In this document: piece after piece, positions 27,268-37,291 of the stretch
Numbering within the stretch: position 1 is the first letter of the stretch
How the letters are laid out: each line of letters opens with the position of its first letter
Assembly: GCA_949358305.1 (NCBI GenBank)
Contig: OX442324.1
Location: forward strand, 2,099,501-2,159,500
Reading direction: 5' to 3'
DNA: 60,000 bases
DNA from: Strigamia acuminata
Taxonomy: Eukaryota; Arthropoda; Chilopoda; Geophilomorpha; Linotaeniidae
Made by a program: the position numbers and the translations under genes
Notes under the pieces: generated by a model
What the model was told of the DNA's origin: nothing
Database searches by the model: none
The model's input: only the letters and a program-made list of their open reading frames with translations

Positions 27268-27954
27268 CAACAACAACAACAACAACAGGCGTCGTATGCC
27301 AAGCAAGGATTTGCACCGGAAGAGTCTTCGTACATGCGTGTTCGAGTAAAACAAGAAAAGCCAGATAATGTAATGTATCACGGTTACCCTCAGCAATCAG
27401 CGGGGTGTCCATACAGTGGTGGTTATGCACCTCCACCTGCTCACAGTGGACCTTACTACGCAAACCCACCAAATTCAGGATCGTACGGTCAGTACTCTTC
27501 GCCACCGGCAGGACATCCTAATTCATTCGTATCATCCGGAAGCCTGAATCAATTAGAAAGTTTTGTGGACCAAATTCCAAACATCGGTCCCGGCATGTCC
27601 CCCGGCCTGCAATCTCAAACGCCGAATAATCCCGGCTGTGCAACTTTGTATCAGTCTGCTGCACCGTACTCATCTTCCATGCCAAATTATCCACCACCAC
27701 CACTTGCGCATAAGCAATCTGATGGAACGTATCCAAATTCAGGTTCATCCTATTCTCCGCCCCACAGTGCTTTCGCACCGACGTCGTATAATCCACCTCC
27801 GCCAGATCATTCGTCTCCATTTCTATCATCTCCGCAATCATATTCTGGAGCTGAGGATGGCTATCAGCGAAGATCGGCCTCACCTGTCTACACAGATCTG
27901 GACAGTGTGCAAGTGAAACAGGAACGCGTGGACCCCTGCTATGGAGCTTATTAA
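20588..27954 (+). CDS. TDG: Thymine DNA glycosylase with extended C terminus
   Basis: A nuclear glycosylase that removes T (and 5-formyl/5-carboxylcytosine) opposite G, starting base excision repair. Exons are 20588-20616, 20689-20922 (acceptor may be 20686), 20971-21082, 24465-24534, 24598-24730, 25929-26088 and 26842-27954, giving 616 residues against 410 in human. The catalytic core holds VIGINPG with the key Asn at 129, [41 protein letters not shown] and [15 protein letters not shown]. The first exon follows an acceptor (CTCAAG) ten bases before the ATG, so there is a 5' UTR intron. The N terminus carries [10 protein letters not shown] and a basic [10 protein letters not shown]. The last exon adds, after the core, a second basic stretch (354-367), 19 consecutive Gln (377-395, mixed CAG/CAA), a Pro/Ser/Tyr-rich region and a final [13 protein letters not shown]. 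Eight psi-K-x-[D/E] SUMO motifs are present. An AATAAA lies at 28289. Confidence 0.95.
22206..22580. mobile_element. TIR MITE (GCATTCGAAAAG family), TDG copy 2
   Basis: It starts TTGCATTTGAAAAGTCATTA and contains AACTGCTTGACTGAGGGTTG, AAAAATGGCGACTG and AACAACAAAACATGTTTAAC. These are shared in order with the copy at 26.46 kb, but about 100 extra bases are inserted. The right end is unclear. Confidence 0.55.
23384..23523. mobile_element. TIR MITE (GCATTCGAAAAG family), TDG copy 3
   Basis: The left end is TAGCTGCATTAGAAAAGGTC. The right end in reverse complement is TAGCTGCATTTGAAAAGTAG. The element is about 140 bp, non-coding, and lies in the large fourth TDG intron. Confidence 0.7.
24188..24416. 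mobile_element. TIR MITE (TATCTTGACGCC family)
   Basis: The left end is GTCTGCAGTCAGTATCTTGA. The right end in reverse complement is CTGCAGTCTGTGGATCTTGA. It is the simplest copy of the family that fills the UQCC6 intron. It ends about 50 bases before TDG exon 24465. Confidence 0.65.
24848..25142. mobile_element. Probable MITE with internal hairpin in a TDG intron
   Basis: The edges GCATTGCTGCCAATC and GGCAGCAATCAG form an imperfect inverted pair. An inner hairpin has AGTAGCGATCGGTC facing GACCGATTGCTACT (25067-25106). No homologous copy was noticed in the window. Confidence 0.35.
26463..26641. mobile_element. TIR MITE (GCATTCGAAAAG family), TDG copy 4
   Basis: The ends are TGCATTCGAAAAG and its perfect reverse complement CTTTTCGAATGCA, around 150 bp that share AAAATGGCGGC and AACAACAAAACATGTTTA with the other copies. 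It lies in the last TDG intron, about 200 bases before the long final exon. Confidence 0.75.
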
Positions 27955-28300
27955 AAAATGGCAAAAGGGGTAGTGCGTTCCATTCCTCCAAAAAACGCGC
28001 AGCTGTGATGAAATACCTTATAACTTTTACATGTTTTGTAGCTTTAGATGATTGTGGTTGTTATTAAGTGTTTCAAATAGTTGTTGAATGTAAGAAAATG
28101 GACATGTCAAATTCTTTTTTTTCGTTTTTTTCCCCCTTTTTTACATTGTTTGTATAAAACATTTCTTAGATGTCATTGGAATTTGTTTTCAACATTTCAA
28201 ACAGTATTTTAGATTTTTCGGTTTGTATACTATATCTTGTCACTTTTCTTTTTAGTAGTCATGTTATTGAATTATTTTGTGCATGTAAATAAAGTTCATT
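27955..28300 (+). other. TDG 3' UTR with polyadenylation signal
   Basis: An AT-rich stretch follows the TDG stop codon. A GTAAATAAAGTTCATTT block with AATAAA at 28289-28294 is the best cleavage signal. Confidence 0.6.
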
Positions 28301-28565
28301 TCAACAAGATCGATCATTAAAGACAAAATCAAATTATTGTATGTAGAATTGAGATAAAACATAAAATATTTGTGCGGGAATAGGTCAAGCTGTTTGTGCG
28401 CTTCCATTTCCATTCGGGATTCTCTGCAGCCACGCTCTTTTCTTTTTTTTTTTACAATTTTTTTCGGCAAAAATTGTAACTACGTTATTGGTGAGCGGAA
28501 AGCGTCGTAGCTGTTTCTGGGCTTTTCATTTTTGTGTTTGGATACAGAAAGTTTGGGTTTCATAT

Positions 28566-28622
28566 ATAATAATAATAATGATAATAACAATAATAATAAT
28601 AATAATGATAATAATAATAATG

Positions 28623-28657
<35 letters not shown>
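28566..28657. repeat. AAT/GAT trinucleotide microsatellite
   Basis: About 90 bp of TAA/AAT units with scattered TGA variants, followed by an A run. It adjoins the tRNA gene. Open frames across it on both strands (poly-Asn, poly-Ile, poly-Leu) are artefacts of the repeat. Confidence 0.9.
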
Positions 28658-28666
<9 letters not shown>

Positions 28667-28674
28667 AAATTCAT

Positions 28675-28746
28675 TGCCGTGACCAGGATTCGAACCTGGG
28701 TTATTGCGGCCACAACGCAATGTACTAACCACTATACGATCACGGC
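28675..28746 (-). tRNA. tRNA-His: tRNA-His (GTG anticodon)
   Basis: Read on the minus strand, the 72-nt sequence folds as a standard cloverleaf. The acceptor GCCGTGA pairs with TCACGGC and the discriminator is A. The D-arm includes TCGTATAGTGGTTAGTAC, the anticodon arm TGCGTTGTGGCCGCA has GTG at the anticodon, and the T-arm is CCAGGTTCGAATCCTGG. Box A and box B are both intact. The encoded 5' end is G; histidine tRNAs get their extra G-1 after transcription. It stands between TDG and TBK1 and appears functional. Confidence 0.95.
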
Positions 28747-29029
28747 TAAAGCTGAACACGAGTATTTCCTGCAGAAAAAGTTCATACTATGATGACACAA
28801 TTTTGTGCGTGATAAATTAGGAATTTACGAGAATGATATAAAACTAAGAATCTCTGAAACGCATTTCAAGAGGAGATTTTAATTACGTAATAATTAATAC
28901 TTGATAATTAATTAATACGATTCCATCGAAATGTAACTTTGCATTTGCTCACTAGAGTGAGATGCTGTGTCGTCCCGCCCACAACTCCAATGAAACGTCA
29001 GCTTTATTATCTGTTTTTAATTCATGGAA

Positions 29030-29039
29030 GGGAATTCCC
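29030..29039. promoter_or_regulatory. Perfect kappaB-like palindrome upstream of TBK1
   Basis: GGGAATTCCC fits the NF-kappaB/Rel consensus GGGRNWYYCC on both strands. It lies 145 bases before the TBK1 start codon, in the 440-bp gap between the tRNA gene and TBK1. That it binds a Rel protein is an inference. Confidence 0.45.
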
Positions 29040-29184
29040 GGTTACATTTTGTTTAGCCGAAAAAGATCTTGTTCGTGGTTGGCAAAAATGAAGTATGTAG
29101 CACCGGTTTTTCAAAGAAAATAACTGTCAACATTATAACAAAAGAATTTCTTTTATTTAATCCCACAGTAAACGAACGGGAAAG

Positions 29185-32100
29185 ATGTCGGGGCACATGT
29201 GTGCGACCCATTACTACGTGTGGTCAACGAACAACACTCTAGGAAAAGGTTCAACTGGAGTTGTTTATAAAGGACTGCATAAAATAACCGGTGATGCAGT
29301 TGCCGTCAAGACGTTTAATCAATTAAGTCATCTACGGGCTCCTGACATTCAGATGCGGGAGTTTGACGTGTTGAAGAAAGTCAGTCACGAAAATGTTGTT
29401 CGATTGTTGGCGGTCGAACAGGAAGTAAATGAATTTGAAAAATATGAAAACACGAGTGAATTATGTTTAAAAATCTTGTTTGTTTTGCAGCAGGGAACTG
29501 ACAATAAGGTTTTGGTTATGGAACTATGCACTGGCGGGAGTTTATTCAATATATTAGACGATCCTGAAAACACCTACGGACTGAACGAAGAAGAGTTTTT
29601 ACGAGTTTTGGAGCATGTTAGTAAGTTGAGCAAGTTTTAATCGTTTGTTTCCGTGTTGCGGTGTTATATCATCTTTATTCCTGTCGTTTTCTACAGCTGC
29701 GGGAATGACACATCTCCGGGACAACAATATAGTGCACAGAGATCTGAAACCTGGAAACATAATGAAGTTTATCACGTTAGAAGGACGAATAATTTATAAA
29801 TTAACTGATTTTGGAGCTGCAAGGGAGTTACTCGACGATCAACAATTTGTATCTTTGTACGGCACGGAAGAATATTTGGTATTATTCAAACCAGGACCGT
29901 GTAGCGGTGATATTTTGGCATATGGAGCAGTAAAGTCACTTTTAAACACTAAAATCGACCTTGCCCGTAATAATGTATCTTTACGCAGAAGAAATGCACT
30001 TTTTTAACTACAAATAAGAAATCTTAAAAAAAAATAGTTTTATGGCATAAAAATGAATCTCTCTTAAGAAACTGCTCCATGCCGTTGCACGATTTAGTCA
30101 GCGCGAATCTAAAAATTCGTGCTGGACTTTTATGCTTGTTTTCTTTTATTAATTGATTACTTTATTTACAAATTTGTGTAGCACCCCGACATGTACGAAA
30201 GAGCAGTTCTCCGTAAATCCGTGACAAAATCGTTCGGTGCGACGGTCGATTTATGGAGCATTGGTGTCACACTGTACCATGTGGCCACTGGGTTTCTACC
30301 GTTTAGACCGTACGGTGGAAGACGAAATAAGGAAGTAATGTTAGTTCAATTGAAATATAGAAATGTGAAAAAAAAATTTTATTTATTTATTTATGTATTT
30401 ATTTATTTACTCAGGTATAAAATTACAACGACAAAAAAATCTGGAATTATTTCTGGTGTCCAGTTATCGGAAGGGAGCGACATAGAATGGAGCGATAAAC
30501 TTCCTATCAGTTGTCAATTGAGTTTGTATGTAATCTGAATGTTATTTTTAATTTTAATCTAAAATTTCTATATTTTTAATGTATTTTTTAGGGGTTTGCA
30601 GAAACTGATAGTGCCGTTGCTAGCCAATCTATTGGAAAGCGACCCGAACAGAATCTGGTCATTTGATAAGTATTTCAGTGCAGTGACCAATATTTTACAG
30701 CACCGGCCATTCCATATTTTCGATGTAAATAGTGGAAAAGTTATCCACATTTTTGTTCATTATACACACAATACTCAAGATATCCAGCGATTGGTGGAAG
30801 ATCTCAGCAGTATTCCACCTGCAAATCAGTTAACCTTGTACAAAGGGAAAATTTTGACTCCTGAACAGTTGGATGTTAAATTCGAAACGACTGAAATGGC
30901 GCCAATTTTTCTTTTGTCTACAAAAGATAACAAGTTAACTGTAAACGTGTCGTATTTTTTAGGTTTGGAAAATTGGATTTTTTTATAATTTTTTTTTATT
31001 TTTTTGTAATTTTTTTTCTTCTTACGTTTAGCTCCATTTCCAAATTTTCAACAATGTGCGGGGTTGGTTCAGGAGGCGCAGACAGCAAAGATTTTATGCA
31101 GTAGTTCATATTGTCTTCTCCGGGCACTTGGCAGTGCGATGAATACGCTGAAGCTTTATCCAGCAGCAGCTTTTTGCATACTGTAATTGTTTAATATTAA
31201 GAAAATTATTAATTTGATGGCAACACCGTGGCGAAAAGCAACAAATTGAAATTGATATTCATTGATTTTGATGGGTTGTTTTATGCCGTTTTGTCGAAAT
31301 TTATCGAAATTTATCGAAATTTTCACATTTTTTGAAAAAATTCATCCAAATTCGTTGAAATTTAAGTAAAATTGATTATTGATTAATTATACGTCTACAC
31401 AAGCAAAAATTCAACCTTTGCATTATTGGGAATCATGAAAGTCCTTTTCTGATTACAAAATTAGACTCTGATTTTGTTACCAAAACGAGATATTTAAAAC
31501 ATTTCATTTATTTTTGTTAAAAATATCAGAATAGAAATTTAAAATATCTCGCGATCAAGTCCATTATTAAATTTATTAAATGTTTATTATTCCATTTATC
31601 AAATCAAACAGGGAATTGCTTCGAAATCGAATGACGGAAGCACAAGCGGCGTTACAGACGTCGGAATCGTTGGTCGAAGCCGCCAAAATGACGACCAAAG
31701 TGTTTCTGTCCACGTATCGTTTTGTCGCCTCCGTGTCTGACGTGATTTTCTCCGATTCGATGCACTTGCTCGACCCCTCAAGCAAACAGTTGCGCGATTC
31801 CGTCGTCGCGAAGGAAGATTCTGATCATCGAGTACAAATCCAATTTTCCGAAATTTCCTCCAAACTGAAACCACTAATAAAGAATACGCTCGAAACTGAC
31901 GTTCTATGGAAAACCTGGCTCGACTTATCTTCACAAATACCAGACGTAGAGTCCAACTTGGCGAAGGCTACGTCATACGTTCGGTTGATGCGCGAAGGCT
32001 GGGATTACTTATCCAGGGATAAAAGAGGTTTGAATCTTTTAAAAAAAATAATTTTACGTCTTGAAGTTGATGTCAAATAATGTTTATTTTTATTTTATTT

Positions 32101-33342
32101 TATTTTATTTTATTTTTTTTATTTTTAGCACTTTCTTCTAATGACGAACAGTTTCATGCGATTGAGAAGTACGTGTTTTAGAACTAACCTAAAAATTGCT
32201 ATAAATTCTAAAATTTAGTCCGAAGTATTAATTCCTTAAATCTTTAAAAATGCAAAAAGTAAAATTTAAGTTGTTTTTAATTTCGTTTAAAAATTGTGAT
32301 TTTGATTGTTTGTTTTTTTCTTCTCATTTTTAAGGCGAAAACTTGAGGAATGTAGTAAAAAGCTGAAGGGGCTTTACGATACAAGTGTATGCGTTTGTCG
32401 AATGGCTTCTGATTTACTATCTTCTTGGTTAAAGTGAGAATTAAGAAGAATTATCAAGAATTATTATTACTTATTTATTTATTTATTTTTTAGTTCTGCG
32501 CAAGTCGATCTGTACGATAGTTCCTTTTTGTGCGAACAGTTGAATCTGTTTCAAGACATGTTTAATTCGCATAAAGAATCCTTGGACCAAGCGTCCGAGA
32601 TTTACGACCAAGAACTAGTAAAAATCCTGCAGAAAATGAACGAGGAATTTGGGACGAATAAGAAATTACAGTCGGAAGACCCGACACTAAATAAAGAGCA
32701 AGCAAAAAAATCAAAAGTGTTTGAAGTCATTTTAGAAAAGTAAGTTGAAAAAAAATCTATTTACGTTATTCTAATTAGAACGTCAATACAATGTGAAAAC
32801 GCTGCACCTACTCTTCCTTTAATATTTGAAAATTGAAAAATTCCAGAAATTTTGGTCCGATTACGGACGCAAATTAAATTCTGGATTTTTTTCATTTTCA
32901 AGGAGAGCTAATAACTCGCGATCACGCATGCAAAATTGTGTTACCAAGCTGTGAATAATTCGCTAGCGCAAGAAAGATGGAAAGTGTCGATTGACCTCCA
33001 TTATGGACTTGGGCCACGAGATGATTTACGTGTCCCTATGCATACGTGAATTACCCACGCAGGGCAGAACTTGGTATAAAAGGGTCAAATATATCGTAAA
33101 CATGTCTTTGCGTTCGTTTTATCGGTGTGGCCTCACCTCATTCCAAGAAACCCTTCCCCACAAACTCGCACGATTGAGGCTGGCGTCTCTTTATGGTGTC
33201 TCAGAAATTTACAATGTCAATCTTTTTCATTTTTAGGCTCAGACAGCTGGATGAAGTTGCTCTCGATCTGAAATGGGAATCGCTGCAGAATAAGCAATTG
33301 GCCGTTCAGATCCGTGATATTATGAAAAATTCAGACGAATAA
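29185..33342 (+). CDS. TBK1: TBK1/IKK-epsilon-type serine/threonine kinase
   Basis: An IKK-related kinase that in animals phosphorylates IRF/STING-pathway and autophagy-receptor substrates. Exons are 29185-29424, 29491-29620, 29697-29878, 30182-30339, 30415-30525, 30592-30962, 31032-31182, 31612-32027, 32129-32168, 32335-32433, 32494-32739 and 33237-33342. They encode 749 residues (human TBK1 729). The kinase domain shows LGKGSTGVV (19-27), Lys42, HRD (137-139), DFGAARE (161-167) and the activation segment [11 protein letters not shown], whose Ser176 matches human Ser172, followed by [33 protein letters not shown] and RRNKEVMYKI are also conserved. A ubiquitin-like domain (about 300-385) and a long helical dimerisation/coiled-coil region follow. 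AATAAA lies at 33622. The tenth intron-exon set includes a 40-bp exon. One copy cannot tell TBK1 from IKK-epsilon, and invertebrates often have a single gene. Confidence 0.95.
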
Positions 33343-33649
33343 CCTGCCGCTAATGGCGGAAGGAAGTTGAAAACAATTACTATGACCAATACACGGTCCA
33401 GTTCGCTGAAGAAATTTATTTTTGTTTAAATTTTTACTTTCAAACATTTTACTATTTTATGGGGTCGTAAAAATCAATGTTACTTTGTGGATTATATTTT
33501 TATTGAACTTGTTCTGGGGGGGATTGTTTTTCTTTGAATTACATCTATTGTATTTTTTTAAGAAAAGGAAATCTATATTGCTCTATTGTAAATTTAAGTC
33601 TATTGTTTTAGTTTACATTGAAATAAAAATCTTGGTTGAAAAATAACAT

Positions 33650-34340
33650 TTTACTTCTCATTTTTACCAATAAATTCAAAAAAGCTATAAATGTTAGGAA
33701 CGGCAGATGCGACGCAGCTGCAGTAATAGAAAAAATGTTCCTCCAAATTCGTATGATGATGATGAAACAGATTATTTCTAACGAAAATACGTAAAAAACT
33801 AAAAACCGGTCATGTTTTAATCAGTGTGACGTCATAAATTGGCTAAAAATGGCGCCAGTTTTGAATCTCTTTATTGTGCCAGATTTAAAATAAAAAACCG
33901 GTTTCTCGCTTCTAATGACCACTTACTGCATTTTGACGAAAACAGGAACTGAACTAACATTCAGAGGATCAGATAATTAAGGGTCAACTAAATTCCGAAG
34001 GTTATCTGGTCAGGGCCGTCATACAGTAGATCGACTTCTTTTTTTTGCACGCTTTGTTGAATATTTCTGCTTTCAGTTTCACATTTACGTTATTTCAGTT
34101 CATTTACTGGAGAATAATGAGAAAAATGACACCATTATAACCCAAAAAATAACAATAATAAATCAAGCACACACAATTGAGTCGTGACAATGAAAAACAG
34201 GTTTATTTGTTACATGTTGAAGGTCAAAAAACGTGGACAGTTCTTAACACAATAGCCAGTCAGTAACCTTTGAGCTACTTATTCCACACAGAAAAAAAAA
34301 ATAAATAAATAAAAGATTTTTAAGTGCAGAATGAACAGAA
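33650..34340. other. Intergenic gap after TBK1
   Basis: No coding exon or RNA gene was seen. One CAGGGCCGTCA block near 34016 resembles a hAT end but no partner was found. An AATAAA on the minus strand near 34205 probably ends the small-protein gene that follows. Confidence 0.4.
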
Positions 34341-34343
34341 AAG

Positions 34344-34781
34344 TCAGCGAATCAAACGTTTATCAGGTCTTTTTTTCTCTCGAAAAATTAAATCATCATT
34401 ACCATCACCATGAGTTGTTTTTTTCTCTTTACAAATTAATTCATCATTATGAGCTATTTTTTTCTCTTTAGAAATTAATTCATCATCATGAGTTGTTTTT
34501 TTCTCTTTAGAAATTAATTTATCATCATCCTGAGTCATTTTTCTTCCGCGAAAAATTAAATTATCGTGAATAAAATAATAAGCGACGTACAATGTGCCCA
34601 AAAACACTTGCACGGACGGAACAATAACAAAAACGAGACAGGTAATGTAAGCCATTTTGGAGAATGTCGGTCTTGTGTAGTCAATGAGGTCCTTCAAGAA
34701 CCCTGTCGGTGCCGGCCACTCGATTAACGTGGCACCAAACCCGAGCGTCACGAGAATTGTAATCAGAGATTCGCGATGCAT
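34344..34781 (-). CDS. Small predicted two-helix membrane protein with repeated Lys/Asp tail
   Basis: I do not recognise the family. The 145-residue frame starts MHRESLITILVTLGFGATLI, has a first hydrophobic helix (5-20), a Pro-containing loop (EWPAPTG), a second long helix (ITCLVFVIVPSVQVFLGTLY and on) and a polar tail. The tail holds about four imperfect copies of a unit like HDDELISKEKKTT (residues about 85-135), mirrored in a 42-bp DNA tandem repeat at about 34390-34530. An acceptor TTTTTAG ends 7 bases before the ATG, so the start is next to a 5' UTR intron. Its layout resembles the genes at 36556 and 40589, which suggests one duplicated local family. That is inference from hydropathy and gene structure. 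Confidence 0.55.
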   Translation of the reverse strand: MHRESLITILVTLGFGATLIEWPAPTGFLKDLIDYTRPTFSKMAYITCLVFVIVPSVQVFLGTLYVAYYFIHDNLIFRGRKMTQDDDKLISKEKKTTHDDELISKEKKIAHNDELICKEKKTTHGDGNDDLIFREKKRPDKRLIR

Positions 34782-35129
34782 TTTTGTGCTAAAAATAAAG
34801 AAAAAGGTTTTTTAAAAAAATCCTGAAATTGATACAATCGGATTAATAAAATAGAAAACCTTGTTTTGGGCCGAATGAAAATTGAGTGTGTCACATGAGA
34901 CAAGGAAAAATGATCAACCGGGAAACACAGTACGTCATAAAACACCTGTGCATCAAAAGGAGAAAAAGAATGAAAGAAAATCAAATGGAATGGGCAACAG
35001 TTAGTTTGTAATTTCAGAATGAAATTTCGTTTGTTTATTCGTTTCGGTAATAAAATTTTTCGTTTATAAACTCACCTCAAACGCTCCAGTTCATATCCCA
35101 AACAGATTTGACTTGCAACACATCAAGAG

Positions 35130-35457
35130 ATGATTTTCAACGTTTTTCCGCGCTTGGGTTTAATCAATTTGGCGGTTGTGTTTGTGGCTCTCTTCTGCAT
35201 ACAAGGTAAAACAATAATGAATGACCAGTTTAAGTGAATTTAAATGGTTATGCGCTTCAGCACAGGGCGTTGAACCTGGATCGACAGCTGCACCGACTGA
35301 GAAGCCGGCCGAATCATTTGCTGATTATTTCAAGCAGGGGACAAAATCGGTGCAGAGTGGGCTACAGCAACTTGGTAATTTGATTGGCAGGTTACTCTGG
35401 AAGACTGAATCTCCTCCACCTGTAACAACACCACGACCAGAGAGTGCCAGCCCATAA
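35130..35457 (+). CDS. Small secreted protein with amphipathic helix
   Basis: Exons 35130-35205 and 35261-35457 encode 90 residues. The first 26 form a clear signal peptide (MIFNVFPRLGLINLAVVFVA, then LFCIQA). The mature part has a Thr/Pro linker, an amphipathic helix (ESFADYFKQGTKSVQSGLQQ and on to GRLLW), and a Pro/Thr-rich tail that ends in ESASP and could be O-glycosylated. TTTATAAAC (TATA box, about 35061-35069) lies about 30 bases before TCCAGTTC, an initiator-like site, giving a 5' UTR of about 38 nt. AATAAA lies at 35513. The helix recalls apolipoprotein-like or membrane-active peptides, but I do not recognise the family and propose no function. Confidence 0.65.
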
Positions 35458-35559
35458 ACATTGGCTTTTTTTCTTTTCTTTTCTTTTCTTTTTTGTATTT
35501 ATACATGGGATTAATAAAACAAGTGATATAAATTCGTACTTTGGCTTGTTCTTTTTATT

Positions 35560-36040
35560 TTTTAAATGAGGTGAAAGAAGTGGGAAAAAAAAAGAAACAA
35601 AAACATTTGTTTTTATTTAGTTTATAAATCCTGCAGAAAGTTTTGTGGGAGGAGCTTCAACGACTTGGCTTTGTGCACGTTTCTAATGAAGAGGAGAAAA
35701 TAAGGAAGACTCCATTAAGGAGGTCATGGTAGAGAACACAGATGGGGAACCGCCATCTTGAAGTTGGGCACATTGAATTCATAAAATAAAATTAAATAAA
35801 ATAAAATAAATGATAACCGATTTTTGTTGTTACCTGAATTTTTCTACATTAAAATTGTTCTTACACTTTGGAATTATTAAATTTAAATGCACACATTTCG
35901 AATTAAAATTAAAATTAAAATATTTTTTTTGAAAATATGTTTTTTTTTATTCCGACATGCAGTGTCAAAAGGATATCTTAGGAATGGCTCATCATACTGG
36001 TCATCTGTTTCCATTGGACCACAGAAGTTATAAGCCAAGG
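35560..36040. other. Intergenic AT-rich stretch
   Basis: It contains TTTTATT and AAAATT simple repeats and an isolated AGGATATCTTAGGAATGGCT block. I see no coding or RNA feature. Confidence 0.4.
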
Positions 36041-36044
36041 GCCA

Positions 36045-36476
36045 TCATATTGATGGGACAGTGACCGCTGAAAGTGATGTCCAATAAAAATTCAAAATGG
36101 CATCGAAAATGTTTTTCCTTTTTTGTTGTTTCAATTCCGACAGTTGTAGAAAGTACGTTGAAATGATGCTGAAAATAACCTGATTCATTCCACTTTCTAA
36201 TGTACATACTGTAGATTCAGACATGACATCTTTAGTGTTAAAATAACATGATACTGCAAAATTACATACGAAATTGTTTTCTTTGTTTTGTATTATTATC
36301 TGTAAAAGATTGTTAAAAAATAATTTATTATACCATTTTGGCGCCAGATAACCTATCAAGTCAATCACGTGCACAAAAAAATCCAACAAAAGAGCAGCAG
36401 TAGTATATCTATTCCATTTGTAACAATTATTACCTATAGCAAACACAATAAAATAAGAAACATTTTGTGTAAACAC
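36045..36476 (-). CDS. Doubtful open frame after the second small membrane gene
   Basis: A 143-codon frame begins 80 bases past the stop of the gene at 36556 on the same strand. It has hydrophobic stretches (LLLDFFVHVIDLIGYLAPKW) and a Cys-bearing middle but no family signature. A TATAAAAAG lies only about 10 bases before the first ATG, too close to serve it. It may be chance in AT-rich DNA or a decayed relative of its neighbours. Confidence 0.2.
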   Translation of the reverse strand: MFTQNVSYFIVFAIGNNCYKWNRYTTAALLLDFFVHVIDLIGYLAPKWYNKLFFNNLLQIIIQNKENNFVCNFAVSCYFNTKDVMSESTVCTLESGMNQVIFSIISTYFLQLSELKQQKRKNIFDAILNFYWTSLSAVTVPSI

Positions 36477-36555
36477 TTTTTATACAGACGTTATCAACGG
36501 TAGACAAAAACAAATATTGAATAACATCTCGATTACATAAATAAACATAATTTGA

Positions 36556-36933
36556 CTAGTTTTCAGATTGCATAAAAGCATTGACAAGTTCCTCGAAGAG
36601 AAGGTGAAGCGAAAGAAGACGATCTTCCCTCCAGGAAATTCCTCTGTCGCGCACGGTTTTATAGAACAGATATATTCCACCCACGATGATGTGTAGTACA
36701 GGTAAGACGATGAATATTCCCGAAAATATGAGCATAAAAATGCGAAATATGTCGTAACCAAAGAAAAACAACTGGATTGCAAGCGATTTCCACTCCTCGG
36801 GTATAATTGGCAAATCCTTCAAACTGAAGGCAACTATCGCGAAAACCGTAGCAATCAGTTCAATAGGTGGCAATTTGTCCAGAATTTTGACGGCTAAGAT
36901 CCACAGTGGGTGTTTGGTTAGGTCTAGAGGCAT
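36556..36933 (-). CDS. Small predicted two-helix membrane protein, TATA promoter
   Basis: The start at 36933 gives 125 residues beginning MPLDLTKHPLWILAVKILDK. Two hydrophobic segments (IELIATVFAIVAFSL, and FRIFMLIFSGIFIVLPVLHI) flank a loop with DLPIIPEEW, and the C terminus is charged (SWREDRLLSLHLLFEELVNA). A canonical TATAAAAG (minus strand, 37030-37023) lies about 90 bases upstream of this ATG. It therefore rules out the longer frame that would start at 37038. The Pro loop between two helices is shared with the proteins at 34344 and 40589. No known family was recognised. Confidence 0.6.
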   Translation of the reverse strand: MPLDLTKHPLWILAVKILDKLPPIELIATVFAIVAFSLKDLPIIPEEWKSLAIQLFFFGYDIFRIFMLIFSGIFIVLPVLHIIVGGIYLFYKTVRDRGISWREDRLLSLHLLFEELVNAFMQSEN

Positions 36934-37291
36934 TGTGTTTGAGCTGCACGATTCAAAAGAGTGGTGAAGTGGTTGGAAGTTCAGTTCGAGTGGTTGCGTT
37001 GATGATGAGGGAAGAAAGTGGACTTTTATAGACATCAATTAATTGTCAAGTGCACAATGAATTAATGACAGCTTTTAATGGATTGTGGAACAAGTGAAAG
37101 CTTTTTCTTTCCACAGATGTTCCAGAGAAACTAAGTTTTGCAACTTTTAAACATGTAGCTTTTTATTTCAATCTATTTCAATTTATTTTTTAATTTTAAT
37201 GTCTTCATGGAAAATAAATTAATTAATAAATAAATAAGGATTTACAGAGAATCTTGAACACCAATTGTCGTGCTAAAAGATGTCACAAACC

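Noticed and set aside
26916-27991. Several antisense and alternate-frame open frames over the TDG last exon
   Set aside because: They are shadows of the long TDG coding exon. The poly-Leu and poly-Val runs are the polyQ repeat read in other frames.
28480-28792. Poly-Ile, poly-Asn and poly-Leu open frames
   Set aside because: They result from the AAT microsatellite and overlap the tRNA-His gene.
36556-37038. 160-codon version of the 36.5-kb membrane protein
   Set aside because: Its upstream ATG lies at or before the TATAAAAG box. The start at 36933 fits the promoter better.
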